Origin: Bradyrhizobium japonicum USDA 6
GTDB taxonomy: Bacteria > Pseudomonadota > Alphaproteobacteria > Rhizobiales > Xanthobacteraceae
Assembly: GCF_000284375.1 (NCBI RefSeq)
Contig: NC_017249.1
Coordinates: forward strand, 3,946,001 to 4,010,000
Length of the DNA stretch: 64,000 nucleotides
Direction: 5' to 3'
Shown: piece after piece, positions 45,139-52,820 of the stretch
Layout of the letters: each line of letters opens with the position of its first letter
Numbering within the stretch: position 1 is the first letter of the stretch
Notes under the pieces: generated by a model
What the model was told of the DNA's origin: nothing
The model's database searches: none
Seen by the model: the letters and a program-made list of their open reading frames with translations, nothing else
Made by a program: the position numbers and the translations under genes

Positions 45139-45167
45139 CGGCGAAGCCTAGGCTTCGCCGCTGTTTT
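45139..45167 (+). terminator. Terminator of fliC2
   Basis: CGGCGAAGCC-TA-GGCTTCGCCG (10-bp stem) followed by CTGTTTT, 34 bases after the stop. Confidence 0.8.
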
Positions 45168-45395
45168 GAGCGAGATCGCTAACTGTCGATTAGCTCAGAT
45201 CAGCGCATGATGGATGCAATCGTTTACAGTGCGCGCACTCGGATTTAGCCTTGAGGTGAAGATGGATGCCGCGACCAGTAATTGTCCGGAGATCGTCGGC
45301 ACTCTCACGTAAGCAAATCTTAAGCGGTGCTGCCTAGGGTTGGGAAAGAAATCCTTAAGCCTGTACAACGGGCGAGGAAACCTCCAGGGTGATCG

Positions 45396-45764
45396 ATGTC
45401 GAGTTCTGCTGCTTCGGCCTACGCGCGTGTAGCCACGACCACTGCGTCTCCTCGCGATATCGAGGCGCAGACGCTCCTGAAGGCCGCCAACAAGCTGCAG
45501 GACGCCATCAACAGCGCCGATCCCTTCAACGAGCAGACGACGCAGGCGTTGATGTTCAACCGCAAGCTCTGGACCATCTTCCTGAGCGAGGCGATGCGAG
45601 ACACCAATCCGCAGCCGCTCGACGTTCGGCAGAGGATCGCCAACATCAGCGTGTTCGTGCTGAGCCAGACTGCGGCACTGCTGATGAGCCCGCAGCTCGA
45701 TCACTTCCGCCCGTTGATCGAGATCAATCGCAATATCGCCGCCGGTCTTTCGGGACGGTCGTAA
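45396..45764 (+). CDS. flaF: Flagellar biosynthesis regulator FlaF
   Basis: 122 residues; 'ASPRDIEAQTLLKAANKLQ' and 'FNRKLWTIFLSEAMRDTNPQPLDVRQ' (interrupted here for length) and 'LSQTAALLM' match FlaF. In Caulobacter FlaF is needed for flagellin translation and secretion and opposes FlbT. It stands downstream of both flagellins but after a terminator and a 290-base gap, so it is probably transcribed alone. The gap itself holds no recognisable promoter box. Confidence 0.9.
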   Translation: MSSSAASAYARVATTTASPRDIEAQTLLKAANKLQDAINSADPFNEQTTQALMFNRKLWTIFLSEAMRDTNPQPLDVRQRIANISVFVLSQTAALLMSPQLDHFRPLIEINRNIAAGLSGRS

Positions 45765-45817
45765 CGCGACCGGTTCGAACGACCTCGATACGGCCGTCGC
45801 GACACGCGGCGTGAACG

Positions 45818-46180
45818 TCAGGCGCTGCGATCGGTGCTGAGTGGACGCGGGGGCTCGGACTTCATGTCCAGTGCGTGGAAATAGGCTCGCCGCCGCAGCA
45901 TCGCTTCGTCCGGAAACTGATCGACAACCGCATCGGTCCTTTCGTTCACGATCTGGAACACGAAGGATGCGGCGGGCTGGTTGAATACGACCTGGCGTGA
46001 AACGCTGTCGTTGGTGCTCTGCAAATCATTGCGCGCAGCCGCGCTGGTATCGCTCGCGGCGACCGTCTGGCTCACCGGCAAATCAGTTTGCACGGCCTCG
46101 TTCGCCGCCGCATTGGACGTCGTTATGATCTGCACGGGGGCCGGTATCCCCACCGGCCTGATGCTGAAATCTGTACTCAT
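45818..46180 (-). CDS. Small FlaG-like flagellar protein
   Basis: 120 residues. The N-terminal ~75 residues are Ala/Thr/Ser/Gln-rich and look disordered. The C-terminal part, 'SFVFQIVNERTDAVVDQFPD' plus 'EAMLRRRAYFHALD', follows the FlaG pattern ('F.i.de.t.evi.qiP.e.ml'). FlaG proteins influence filament length or bind flagellins. It is convergent with flaF and stands between flaF and flgN in the island, which supports a flagellar role, but identity to FlaG is by eye only. Confidence 0.55.
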   Translation of the reverse strand: MSTDFSIRPVGIPAPVQIITTSNAAANEAVQTDLPVSQTVAASDTSAAARNDLQSTNDSVSRQVVFNQPAASFVFQIVNERTDAVVDQFPDEAMLRRRAYFHALDMKSEPPRPLSTDRSA

Positions 46181-46278
46181 GGCAGCCTCCTGGTTGCCTC
46201 GTCTGAGTCAAATCCCAACCCCTCTCAATACGCAACCATTGAACACCAGGATTGAAGACCGGGTAAGGAAACGTGACT

Positions 46279-46310
46279 AACCGCGCGACGATATCGCCGC
46301 GCGGTTTTTC
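46279..46310. terminator. Bidirectional terminator after flgN
   Basis: AACCGCGCG (46279-46287) pairs with CGCGCGGTT (46298-46306), followed by TTTTC on the plus strand. It lies 32 bases beyond the flgN stop on the minus strand and closes the flgI-flgJ-flgN operon. Confidence 0.65.
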
Positions 46311-46341
46311 GTAAAATTGCAGGTAGTTTTCGCGCGCGCGC

Positions 46342-46839
46342 TCAGAGCGAGCGACTGACCGCGAGCGGGGTGATGTGGCGTGGGCCCGGAGCCGCGCGGC
46401 GTCCCGCCGCCGTGTAGGTGTTGGGCACGTTGCGCTTCTGGATCTCGGCGTTGACGCCGCGCACCACGCTCTCGGAGACCGCGTGTGCGGTCGCGAGCAC
46501 GGTGAGATTGACCTGGAGCATCGCGCGGAACGCGTCGTGGTGCCGATGCAGCGTCGAGAGCAGCTCCGGCGCGGATTTCGCGAGCTGGGCCTGGTTCGTC
46601 TTCAACTCGCTGACGGCGCTGACATAGTTGCGCGACAGCTCCTGCTTCTTGCTCTCCAGCGTCATCGCTTCGCGGACCTGGCCGGCGCGAACGAGTTCGG
46701 TCTCGCGCTCGACCAGTCCGAGCAGGGCGTTCATCGCATCCATCAGCTGCTCGGCGACCTTGCGCGCCTCGGCGTTGCCGGGCGCGGTGTTCGGGCGCTG
46801 CGCTTGCCCCGGCTGACGTGAGGCGTTGAAGTGGTTCAT
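46342..46839 (-). CDS. flgN: Flagellar export chaperone FlgN-like protein
   Basis: 165 residues from the ATG at 46839, with AAGGTC upstream; the longer ORF overlaps flgJ and is a shadow. Helical coiled-coil residues dominate ('LMDAMNALLGLVERETELVRAG' in outline, 'EAMTLESKKQELSRNYV'), the signature of FlgN, the chaperone for FlgK and FlgL. It follows flgJ by 11 bases as the third gene of flgI-flgJ-flgN. Confidence 0.75.
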   Translation of the reverse strand: MNHFNASRQPGQAQRPNTAPGNAEARKVAEQLMDAMNALLGLVERETELVRAGQVREAMTLESKKQELSRNYVSAVSELKTNQAQLAKSAPELLSTLHRHHDAFRAMLQVNLTVLATAHAVSESVVRGVNAEIQKRNVPNTYTAAGRRAAPGPRHITPLAVSRSL

Positions 46840-46850
46840 CTCGGTTGACC

Positions 46851-47219
46851 TTATGCCGTGCGGATCGTTTTCGCCTGCTGCATGATGAGGGTGCGGTAGA
46901 CTTCGGTGGCGACACCGACGCCGCCCGCCTTGGCGAAGTTCTTGGAATATTGCTCGGTCAGCATCGAACGCCACACGCCGGTGCCCGGGGTGTCGCCGAA
47001 AGGGCCTTCGCCCTTCAGGCCCGAGGTCATCTGCGAGAACATGCTGTTGAGGAACATCGCCTCGAAATCGGTGGCCGTCTTCTGCGCCTTGGCCTGCTGC
47101 TGCGGCGAGACCTTCTGCAACGCGGCGGCAAGCTCGAAGTCGGGCCGGCCGTTGCGGCTCTCCACCGAGAAGGCCGAGGAGGTGACGATGTGCGGGGTGT
47201 TGATCATGCTGGTCTGCAT
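46851..47219 (-). CDS. flgJ: Rod-binding protein FlgJ (no muramidase domain)
   Basis: 122 residues from the ATG at 47219; its A overlaps the flgI stop by one base (TGATG). 'KTATDFEAMFLNSMFSQM' and 'GPFGDTPGTGVWRSMLTEQYS' match the rod-binding N-terminal half of FlgJ. The peptidoglycan-hydrolase half of gamma-proteobacterial FlgJ is absent, as usual in alphaproteobacteria, so another lytic enzyme must open the wall for the rod. Confidence 0.85.
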   Translation of the reverse strand: MQTSMINTPHIVTSSAFSVESRNGRPDFELAAALQKVSPQQQAKAQKTATDFEAMFLNSMFSQMTSGLKGEGPFGDTPGTGVWRSMLTEQYSKNFAKAGGVGVATEVYRTLIMQQAKTIRTA

Positions 47220-48343
47220 CACATCACCTCGATGTCGGCTTCAATCGCGCCGGCGGCCTTGATCGCCTGGAGGATGCTGATCATGTCGCGGGGGCCGATG
47301 CCGAGGCCATTGAGGCCGTCGACGAGCTGCTGCAGCGAGACACCGTCCTTGACGAGGGCAAGCTTCCTACCGTCCTCGGTGACGCTGACGCCGGTGCGCG
47401 GCGTGACCACGGTGCGCCCCCGTGACAGCGGGTTGGGCTGGCTGACCTGCGGGCTCTCGGAGATGGTGACGGTGAGGTTGCCTTGCGCCACCGCGACGGT
47501 GGCGACGCGAACGTCGCGGCCCATCACGATGATGCCGCTGCGTTCGTCGATGACGATCTTGGCGGCGAGATCGGGATCGACCTGGAGCTGCTCGATCTCG
47601 GTGAGGAAGGCGACGACGTTGCCCTTGAACTCCGGCGGGATCGCAAGCTGCACCGTCGAGGGATCGATCGGTTCGGCGGTCTTGACGCCGAGATAGTCGT
47701 TGATCGCCGCCGCGATCCGCTTGGCCGTCGTGAAGTCGGCGTTGCGCAGCGCGAGCCGCACGTTCGGCAGCCGATTGAGCGCGAACTCGATCTCGCGCTC
47801 AATGATGGCGCCGTTGGCGATGCGCCCGACGGTCGGAACGCCGCGCACGATTTTCGCCGCTTCGCCCTCGGCCTGGAAACCGGAGATCGCGAGCGAGCCC
47901 TGTCCGACCGCGTAGACATTGCCGTCGGCGCCGAGCAGGGGCGTGACCAGCAGGGTGCCGCCGCGCAGATCCTTGGCGTCGCCCAGCGCGGAGACGGTGA
48001 CGTCCATGCGCGTGCCCTGGGTGGCGAAGGCCGGCAGATTGCCCGTGACCATCACGGCGGCGACGTTGCCGGTGCGGATGGTGGCGCCGCGGATGTTGAC
48101 GCCCATGCGCTCGAGCATCGCTTGCAGCGACTGCTTGGTGAAGGGGATGTTGTTGAGGGTGTCGCCAGTGCCGTTGAGGCCGACGACGAGGCCGTAGCCG
48201 ATGAGCTGGTTCTGCCGCACGCCCTCGATATTGGCGAGGTCCTTGATGCGCGACGTCGCGCTTGCAGACGTGACCGAGAGCGCCAGCGCTGACAGCGCGG
48301 CGCAGGCCACCCCAACAATCCTCACCCAACGAACGCCTGGCAT
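47219..48343 (-). CDS. flgI: Flagellar P-ring protein
   Basis: 374 residues from the ATG at 48343 (GGAGCAGAGG upstream), with a signal peptide ending at TSASA. 'IKDLANIEGVRQNQLIGYGLVVGLNGTGD' (in its family form), 'GTRMDVTVSALGDAKDLRGG' and 'PRDMISILQAIKAAGAI' identify FlgI. It forms the periplasmic P ring around the rod. A sigma-54 promoter at 48420-48434 drives it, and it is divergent from fliX. Confidence 0.95.
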   Translation of the reverse strand: MPGVRWVRIVGVACAALSALALSVTSASATSRIKDLANIEGVRQNQLIGYGLVVGLNGTGDTLNNIPFTKQSLQAMLERMGVNIRGATIRTGNVAAVMVTGNLPAFATQGTRMDVTVSALGDAKDLRGGTLLVTPLLGADGNVYAVGQGSLAISGFQAEGEAAKIVRGVPTVGRIANGAIIEREIEFALNRLPNVRLALRNADFTTAKRIAAAINDYLGVKTAEPIDPSTVQLAIPPEFKGNVVAFLTEIEQLQVDPDLAAKIVIDERSGIIVMGRDVRVATVAVAQGNLTVTISESPQVSQPNPLSRGRTVVTPRTGVSVTEDGRKLALVKDGVSLQQLVDGLNGLGIGPRDMISILQAIKAAGAIEADIEVM

Positions 48344-48419
48344 CCTCTGCTCCCCGAGGCTCCTCACATCTCGGACCATCCACGACACTCCCATGACGAG
48401 CTGGTCCGACGCTTTCCTT

Positions 48420-48434
48420 GCGAGCGCTGTGCCA
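48420..48434 (-). promoter_or_regulatory. Sigma-54 (-24/-12) promoter of flgI-flgJ-flgN
   Basis: On the minus strand TGGCACAGCGCTCGC matches TGGCACG-N4-TTGC with GG and GC 12 bases apart and one mismatch in each element. It lies ~77 bases before the flgI start. Confidence 0.6.
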
Positions 48435-48552
48435 ACGCGGGGCAGCGGGGTTACGCGATTGAATAGGTTGAATAAACCTGTTTCCACCGGTGTCAGGGAG
48501 CGTTCTCCCTGAGGAGCGAAACTGCCGCCTGTCGGCAGATTTTGCCGGGCCG

Positions 48553-48571
48553 TTTACGCGCCGTTAACCAT
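48553..48571 (+). promoter_or_regulatory. Near-CtrA box between flgI and fliX
   Basis: TTTACGCGCCGTTAACCAT gives TTTA-N7-TTAA (one mismatch) plus the TTAACCAT half-site, 43 bases before fliX. It matches the box before the biosynthetic operon at 35583. Confidence 0.55.
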
Positions 48572-48613
48572 AAGACGGCGAAGGTGACGGCATCGATCAC
48601 CCGGATTCCTGCG

Positions 48614-49027
48614 ATGCGCATCTACGGACCGAACGGCACCACGCTTGGTACGCCGGCCAGCCAGGCCAGGCGGACGAGCTCCGGCACCTTCGTGCTGCCC
48701 GACACCTCGTCGGCGCAGGAGACGCGGGGCGCTGCCGCACCGAAGGCCGCCGCGAACATCGACGGGCTGCTCGCACTGCAAGGCATCGAGGAAGATCCGG
48801 TCGAGCGCCGCAAGCGCTCGGTCGCCCGCGGCAGGACCGCGCTCGACGTGCTCGACGATCTCAAGATGGGACTACTGTCCGGCAATCTCGACGCCTCGAC
48901 AGTGATGCGGCTGCGCGATGCCGCGGCGAACCTGAAATCGTCCTCGGGCGATCCCGGTTTGGATTCCGTGCTGTCCGAGATCGAGCTGCGCGTCGAGGTC
49001 GAGCTGGCCAAGGCCGGGCAGGCTTAG
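48614..49027 (+). CDS. fliX: Flagellar assembly regulator FliX
   Basis: 137 residues from the ATG at 48614; earlier in-frame Met codons would run through the CtrA-like box. It begins 'MRIYGPNGTTLG' and contains 'ALQGIEEDPVERRKRSVARG' and 'LDVLDDLKMGLLSGNL', all typical of FliX. In Caulobacter FliX couples basal-body assembly to activation of sigma-54 flagellar genes through FlbD. Divergent flgI/fliX order is the same as in Caulobacter. Confidence 0.9.
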   Translation: MRIYGPNGTTLGTPASQARRTSSGTFVLPDTSSAQETRGAAAPKAAANIDGLLALQGIEEDPVERRKRSVARGRTALDVLDDLKMGLLSGNLDASTVMRLRDAAANLKSSSGDPGLDSVLSEIELRVEVELAKAGQA

Positions 49028-49036
49028 CCGGGCAGG

Positions 49037-49145
49037 CTGTCGTCGCCCGGCTTGACCAGGCGACCCAGTATTCCAGAGACAGTCGTTATTGAATCGCGAG
49101 GCCGCGGCGTACTGGATGCCCCGGTCAAGCCGGGGCATGACAGCG
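49037..49145. repeat. Intergenic inverted repeat (14.5-kb family)
   Basis: CGCCCGGCTTGACCAGGCG...GAATCGCGAGGCCGCGGCGT...GCCCCGGTCAAGCCGGGGC with ATGACA. The middle stretch matches the element at 14487-14608 in inverted orientation. It marks the boundary between fliX and the redox/stress block. Confidence 0.65.
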
Positions 49146-49184
49146 GAGTTTGGCGTGGCGAGCAGCGCACTCTCGAGAGAGTGC

Positions 49185-49556
49185 CTACGCCGCTTCGTCC
49201 TTCAACTGCGCGTCGTAGCGGCGCTGGGCGGCGAGCACGTCTTTCAGATTCTGCTCGGCCCAATCGCGCAGGGGATCGACGGCGGCCGCGAGCGTCACCC
49301 CGAGCTGCGTGATCGAATACTCCACCGTCACCGGCACGGTTGCGATGGCGTGACGCTTGATCAGGCCGTCGCGCTCGAGCGACTTGAGAACCTGGCTCAA
49401 CATCTTCTGCGAAATGCCTTCAATCGTTCGGCGCAACTGATTGAAGCGCATCGACTCCTCGCGCAGCAGCAGCAGGATCAGCACCGCCCATTTGTCGCCG
49501 ACGCGGTCGAGGATCTGGCGCGTGGGGCAATTCGCTGAATAGACGTCTGGCTTCAT
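49185..49556 (-). CDS. HxlR-family transcriptional regulator
   Basis: 123 residues. 'CPTRQILDRVGDKWAVLIL' and 'MRFNQLRRTIEGISQKMLSQVLKSLE' (helix-turn-helix, interrupted) and 'VEYSITQLG' define HxlR. The single conserved N-terminal Cys (position 10) is the residue oxidised in redox- or electrophile-sensing members. It is divergent from the NAD(P)H-binding reductase gene at 49721, an arrangement like ytfH-qorB of E. coli. Confidence 0.9.
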   Translation of the reverse strand: MKPDVYSANCPTRQILDRVGDKWAVLILLLLREESMRFNQLRRTIEGISQKMLSQVLKSLERDGLIKRHAIATVPVTVEYSITQLGVTLAAAVDPLRDWAEQNLKDVLAAQRRYDAQLKDEAA

Positions 49557-49682
49557 CGTCGGCTCCTCACGATCCGTTTGGCCCCTTGCCGGCTCGCGCG
49601 CCGGTGACGGGTCCCGGTTACTCTTGCGTAATCAGGTAAGCACAAAGTGCTCTCTTAACACCAGCATCCTTCGCGATATCTA

Positions 49683-49697
49683 GTAACTGTTAGTTAC
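49683..49697. promoter_or_regulatory. Inverted repeat, candidate HxlR operator
   Basis: GTAACT-GTT-AGTTAC, a perfect 6-base arm repeat, 24 bases before the reductase start and in the spacer shared with hxlR. Confidence 0.55.
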
Positions 49698-49720
49698 CAA
49701 AAGAAGCAAAGGAACCATCA

Positions 49721-50332
49721 ATGAAAATCGCAGTCGCCGGCGCCTCGGGCCGGGCCGGGTCGGAGATCACCAAGGAACTGTCACGCCGCGGCCATGCGGT
49801 CACGGCGATCGCCCGGAACCCAGAGAAGATCGCGACCCTGCCGAACGTCACGCCCACGAAGGGCGACGTGCTCGACCAGGCTGGCCTTGCCAGATTGTGG
49901 GCGGGGCATGACGTTGCCGTGAGTTCCGTGCACTTCCTGGCCAGCGACCCGCTCAAGCTGATCGGCGCGGCGAAGGCGTCCGGCCTTGGTCGCTACCTCG
50001 TTGTTGGCGGTGCCGGCAGCCTGGAAGTCGCTCCCGGCGTCAAACTGGTTACAACCCCCGGTTTTCCTGCCCAATACAAGGCCGAAGCGGAGGCGGGCGG
50101 GGCTTTCCTTGACCTGCTGCGACAGGAAAAGGACATGAACTGGACCTTCATCTCGCCGTCGGCCCTCTTCATCGAGGGCGAGCGAACCGGCAAGTTCCGG
50201 CTCGGGACCGATCAGCTTCTCGCAGATGCGAACGGAAAAAGCTGGATCAGCTTCGCCGACTACGCCATTGCGCTCGCCGACGAGATCGAGCGGCCGGCCC
50301 ATCTAAGGCAGCGTTTCACGGTCGGTTACTAG
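49721..50332 (+). CDS. NAD(P)H-binding reductase (atypical SDR, NmrA/YwnB-like)
   Basis: 203 residues. It begins 'MKIAVAGASGRAGSEITKEL' (GxxGxxG nucleotide motif) and 'AIARNPEKI' for NADP(H) selectivity. 'YLVVGGAGSLEV' and 'NWTFISPSALF' fit the atypical SDR / NmrA-like group that includes quinone reductases. The divergent HxlR gene is the probable regulator. Substrate unknown; a quinone is plausible. Confidence 0.82.
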   Translation: MKIAVAGASGRAGSEITKELSRRGHAVTAIARNPEKIATLPNVTPTKGDVLDQAGLARLWAGHDVAVSSVHFLASDPLKLIGAAKASGLGRYLVVGGAGSLEVAPGVKLVTTPGFPAQYKAEAEAGGAFLDLLRQEKDMNWTFISPSALFIEGERTGKFRLGTDQLLADANGKSWISFADYAIALADEIERPAHLRQRFTVGY

Positions 50333-50500
50333 GCCTTCGGCCGCCCCCGGGCTCTCCAGGATAAACCTTCCTGTGCAAGGGCTTGGGGGCGCTAACCGAA
50401 CGATCAGGGAAATATTGTCTGTCACATGAGGCCACTATATAAGCCCGGCTTAACGGACCCGTTTCCGTTGCGAGTCGTTGCTTAGACAGATAGGCCGCCC

Positions 50501-50911
50501 TTGGAAAAGTTGAAAAACTACCGACCGACCGAAAAAGAGCCTTTCATGAACGACCGGCAGAAGGAGTACTTCCGTTTGAAGCTCCTCGCCTGGAAGGATG
50601 AGATCCTCAAAGAGTCCAAGCTCACGCTGCAGGCTCTGCAGGAGGAGAACGTGAACCACCCCGATCTCGCCGATCGGGCATCGTCCGAAACCGACCGCGC
50701 CATCGAACTCCGCGCCCGCGACCGCCAGCGCAAGTTGATCGCCAAGATTGACGCCGCGCTCCAGCGTATCGAGGACAACACCTACGGCTATTGCGAGGAC
50801 ACCGGCGAGCCGATCTCTTTGAAGCGGCTCGAAGCCCGGCCTATCGCAACGCTCTCGGTGGAAGCGCAGGAGCGCCACGAGAAACGCGAGAAGGTCTACC
50901 GCGACGAATAG
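50501..50911 (+). CDS. dksA: RNA polymerase-binding protein DksA (lacking the zinc-finger cysteines)
   Basis: 136 residues from a TTG start at 50501, or 121 from the ATG at 50546; the residues before Met16 ('EKLKNYRPTEKEPF') resemble DksA of related species, favouring TTG. The coiled coil with a 'DLADRASSETDRAIELRARDR' type tip (Asp/Ala residues conserved) is intact. The zinc finger reads 'YGYCEDTGEPI...ATLSVEAQ': only one of four Cys remains. It acts with ppGpp at promoters of stable RNA and biosynthesis genes. A good terminator follows. Confidence 0.9.
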   Translation: MEKLKNYRPTEKEPFMNDRQKEYFRLKLLAWKDEILKESKLTLQALQEENVNHPDLADRASSETDRAIELRARDRQRKLIAKIDAALQRIEDNTYGYCEDTGEPISLKRLEARPIATLSVEAQERHEKREKVYRDE

Positions 50912-50916
50912 AGTCC

Positions 50917-50945
50917 GAGCCGCAGCGATGCGGCTCTTTATTTTT
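50917..50945 (+). terminator. Rho-independent terminator of dksA
   Basis: GAGCCGCA-GCGA-TGCGGCTC followed by TTTATTTTT, 6 bases after the stop. Confidence 0.92.
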
Positions 50946-51185
50946 GGGCTCACGGTGCAGCTTGAGCGCCGTGACCAGCATTTTGTCTGCCGCTTGCCGC
51001 GATGCGCATCAGCGCAGGCGCGATCGCGAAAAATGAATCGCGATCAATGGGCTAGAGTCACTTCCTCCGAGCTCACGTAAGTTCGGATGAGGAACAGCCT
51101 TCACTTCAGGTGCCGGAGGTTTTGCGAGTCGCATCAACGAGATCGACTCGAATGCTGAGGCGCCGAGCCGGCAGCTTCACACATC

Positions 51186-51217
51186 GCTGCAATCAGGCTT
51201 GGCTGCAATCAGGCTTG
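51186..51217. repeat. Tandem 16-base duplication at the end of an hxlR gene
   Basis: GCTGCAATCAGGCTTG occurs twice head to tail. The hxlR stop codon (51209-51211) lies in the copy nearer the gene, so the second copy is outside the reading frame. Otherwise the 50946-51185 stretch shows no gene. Confidence 0.7.
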
Positions 51218-51607
51218 CTGCGACGCCACAAGGCGCGCATCGCCATAAAGCCTGGACCAGCTCAATATTTCCTTAAACGCCGGCAACAGGCCGTAGGCCG
51301 CATCCGTCAACTCGTACTCGACCCTCAAGGGCTTCTCCGCGAAGACGCTTCGCGACACCAGGCCGTCCTGCTCGAGCTCGCGCAGCTGCGTGGTCAGCAT
51401 GTGCTGGGTAATGCCGCCGATCGATCGTCGCAACGCGCCGAAACGAACGGCACCGTTCATCAACGCGAACAGGATCTCCAGCTTCCACTTGCCGCCGAGT
51501 GCATGGATGGCGCGCTTGAAGTCGGCGAGTAGGGCCGGGTCGGGGCTGCAATCGCAATCGCCGTCGCAAACGCTGGTCAGGTTTTCCATACCGGTCTCGA
51601 AATCCAT
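51209..51607 (-). CDS. HxlR-family transcriptional regulator (Cys-rich N-terminus)
   Basis: 132 residues from the ATG at 51607 (GGGGAAC upstream); the frame stays open far upstream but is antisense to the SDR gene there. 'ALGGKWKLEILFALMNGAVRF', 'GGITQHMLTTQLRELEQDGL' and 'RVEYELTDAAYGL' are the HxlR core (given in separate pieces). The N-terminus carries three cysteines in 'SVCDGDCDCSPD', more than usual, suggesting thiol-based or metal sensing. It is divergent from the epimerase/reductase gene at 51704. Confidence 0.88.
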   Translation of the reverse strand: MDFETGMENLTSVCDGDCDCSPDPALLADFKRAIHALGGKWKLEILFALMNGAVRFGALRRSIGGITQHMLTTQLRELEQDGLVSRSVFAEKPLRVEYELTDAAYGLLPAFKEILSWSRLYGDARLVASQQA

Positions 51608-51703
51608 TCTACTTGTTCCCCTGGGAGATAGTGACCAGATGCGACCTTGAGCAGGGTGGCGGAACCCAATTCGCCGGCTCGCGCAACGAGGGGAGTTTGG
51701 GCA

Positions 51704-52732
51704 ATGAGCACCGTTCTGGTCACCGGCGGGTCCGGCTTCGTCGGCATCCATGTCGTCCTGCAGCTTCTGGCCGCCGGCCATCAGGTGCGGACCACGGTGC
51801 GCCGCCCGGACCGGCAGGCCGATGTGCTGGCGATGCTGCGCGAGGGGGGAGCGGTTTCGCCCGAAAGCGTGTCCTTTTTCACCGCCGATCTCACCGCGGA
51901 CGACGGCTGGCGCGAGGCCGTCGCCGGCTGCGATTACGTGCTCCATGTCGCCTCGCCATTGTCGACCAGTGTTCCCAAGGACGAGAACGAGATGATCATT
52001 CCGGCCCGGGACGGCACGCTGCGGGTGCTGCGTGCCGCACACGAGGCCGGCGTCAGGCGGGTCGTCGTCACCTCGTCGCTGGGCGCGATCGGCTATGGCC
52101 ATCCGTCGCGCGACAGGCCGTTCGACGAGACCGACTGGACCAACCTCGACGGTGCCGACGTGCAGCCCTACATCAAATCCAAGACGCTGGCTGAGCGGGC
52201 GGCCTGGGATTTCATCGCGCGCGAGGGCAGCGGGCTCGAACTGTCCGTCGTCAATCCCGCCGGCATTTTGGGCCCCGTGCTGGGGCCGGACTTCTCCGGC
52301 TCGATCGAGATCGTCAAATCGCTGCTCGACGGCGCCATGCCGGCCGTGCCGCGGGTCTATTTCGGCGTGGTCGACGTGCGCGACGTGGCCGATTTGCACC
52401 TGCGCGCGATGATGGCGCCCGAAGCGAAAGGCGAGCGCTTCATCGCGGTCTCCGGTGAGACGATGTCGATCCTCGATATCGCCAGGGTGCTGCGGCGGGA
52501 ACTCGGACCCAGGGCGCGCCGGGTTCCGCGGCTCCAGGCCCCGGACTGGCTGGTGCGGCTGGCCGCGAACCGGATTCCGCTGCTGCGCGCGGTCGTGCCG
52601 ATGCTTGGAAGGGTTCGGCATTCCACCAGCGCCAAGGCGAGGTCGCTGCTCGGCTGGCGGGCCCGTTCGAACGACGAGGCGATCCTCGCGACGGCCGAGA
52701 GCCTGATCCGGCTCGGCCTCGTCAAGGGCTGA
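51704..52732 (+). CDS. NAD-dependent epimerase/reductase (extended SDR, dihydroflavonol-reductase-like)
   Basis: 342 residues from the ATG at 51704 (GAGGGGAG upstream). 'VLVTGGSGFVGIHVVLQLL' is the extended-SDR GxxGxxG, 'VVVTSSLGAIGYGH' holds the catalytic Ser, and 'YIKSKTLAERAAWDF' the YxxxK pair. 'NPAGILGPVLG' fits the DFR/aldehyde-reductase subgroup. Probably reduces an aldehyde or ketone with NADPH. Regulation by the divergent HxlR protein is likely. Confidence 0.88.
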   Translation: MSTVLVTGGSGFVGIHVVLQLLAAGHQVRTTVRRPDRQADVLAMLREGGAVSPESVSFFTADLTADDGWREAVAGCDYVLHVASPLSTSVPKDENEMIIPARDGTLRVLRAAHEAGVRRVVVTSSLGAIGYGHPSRDRPFDETDWTNLDGADVQPYIKSKTLAERAAWDFIAREGSGLELSVVNPAGILGPVLGPDFSGSIEIVKSLLDGAMPAVPRVYFGVVDVRDVADLHLRAMMAPEAKGERFIAVSGETMSILDIARVLRRELGPRARRVPRLQAPDWLVRLAANRIPLLRAVVPMLGRVRHSTSAKARSLLGWRARSNDEAILATAESLIRLGLVKG

Positions 52733-52820
52733 GGGCGCCCTGCTTTGGCCCGCGCTTGTCACGCCCCGGCGGGGATGCTGAAGTGCCGACCTCAATTGTG
52801 TAGCGTGGGAGCCGGCGCCG

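Noticed and set aside
29220..49145. CRISPR-like look of the several hairpin repeats
   Set aside because: Copies are scattered singly between genes, with no regular spacers and no cas genes.
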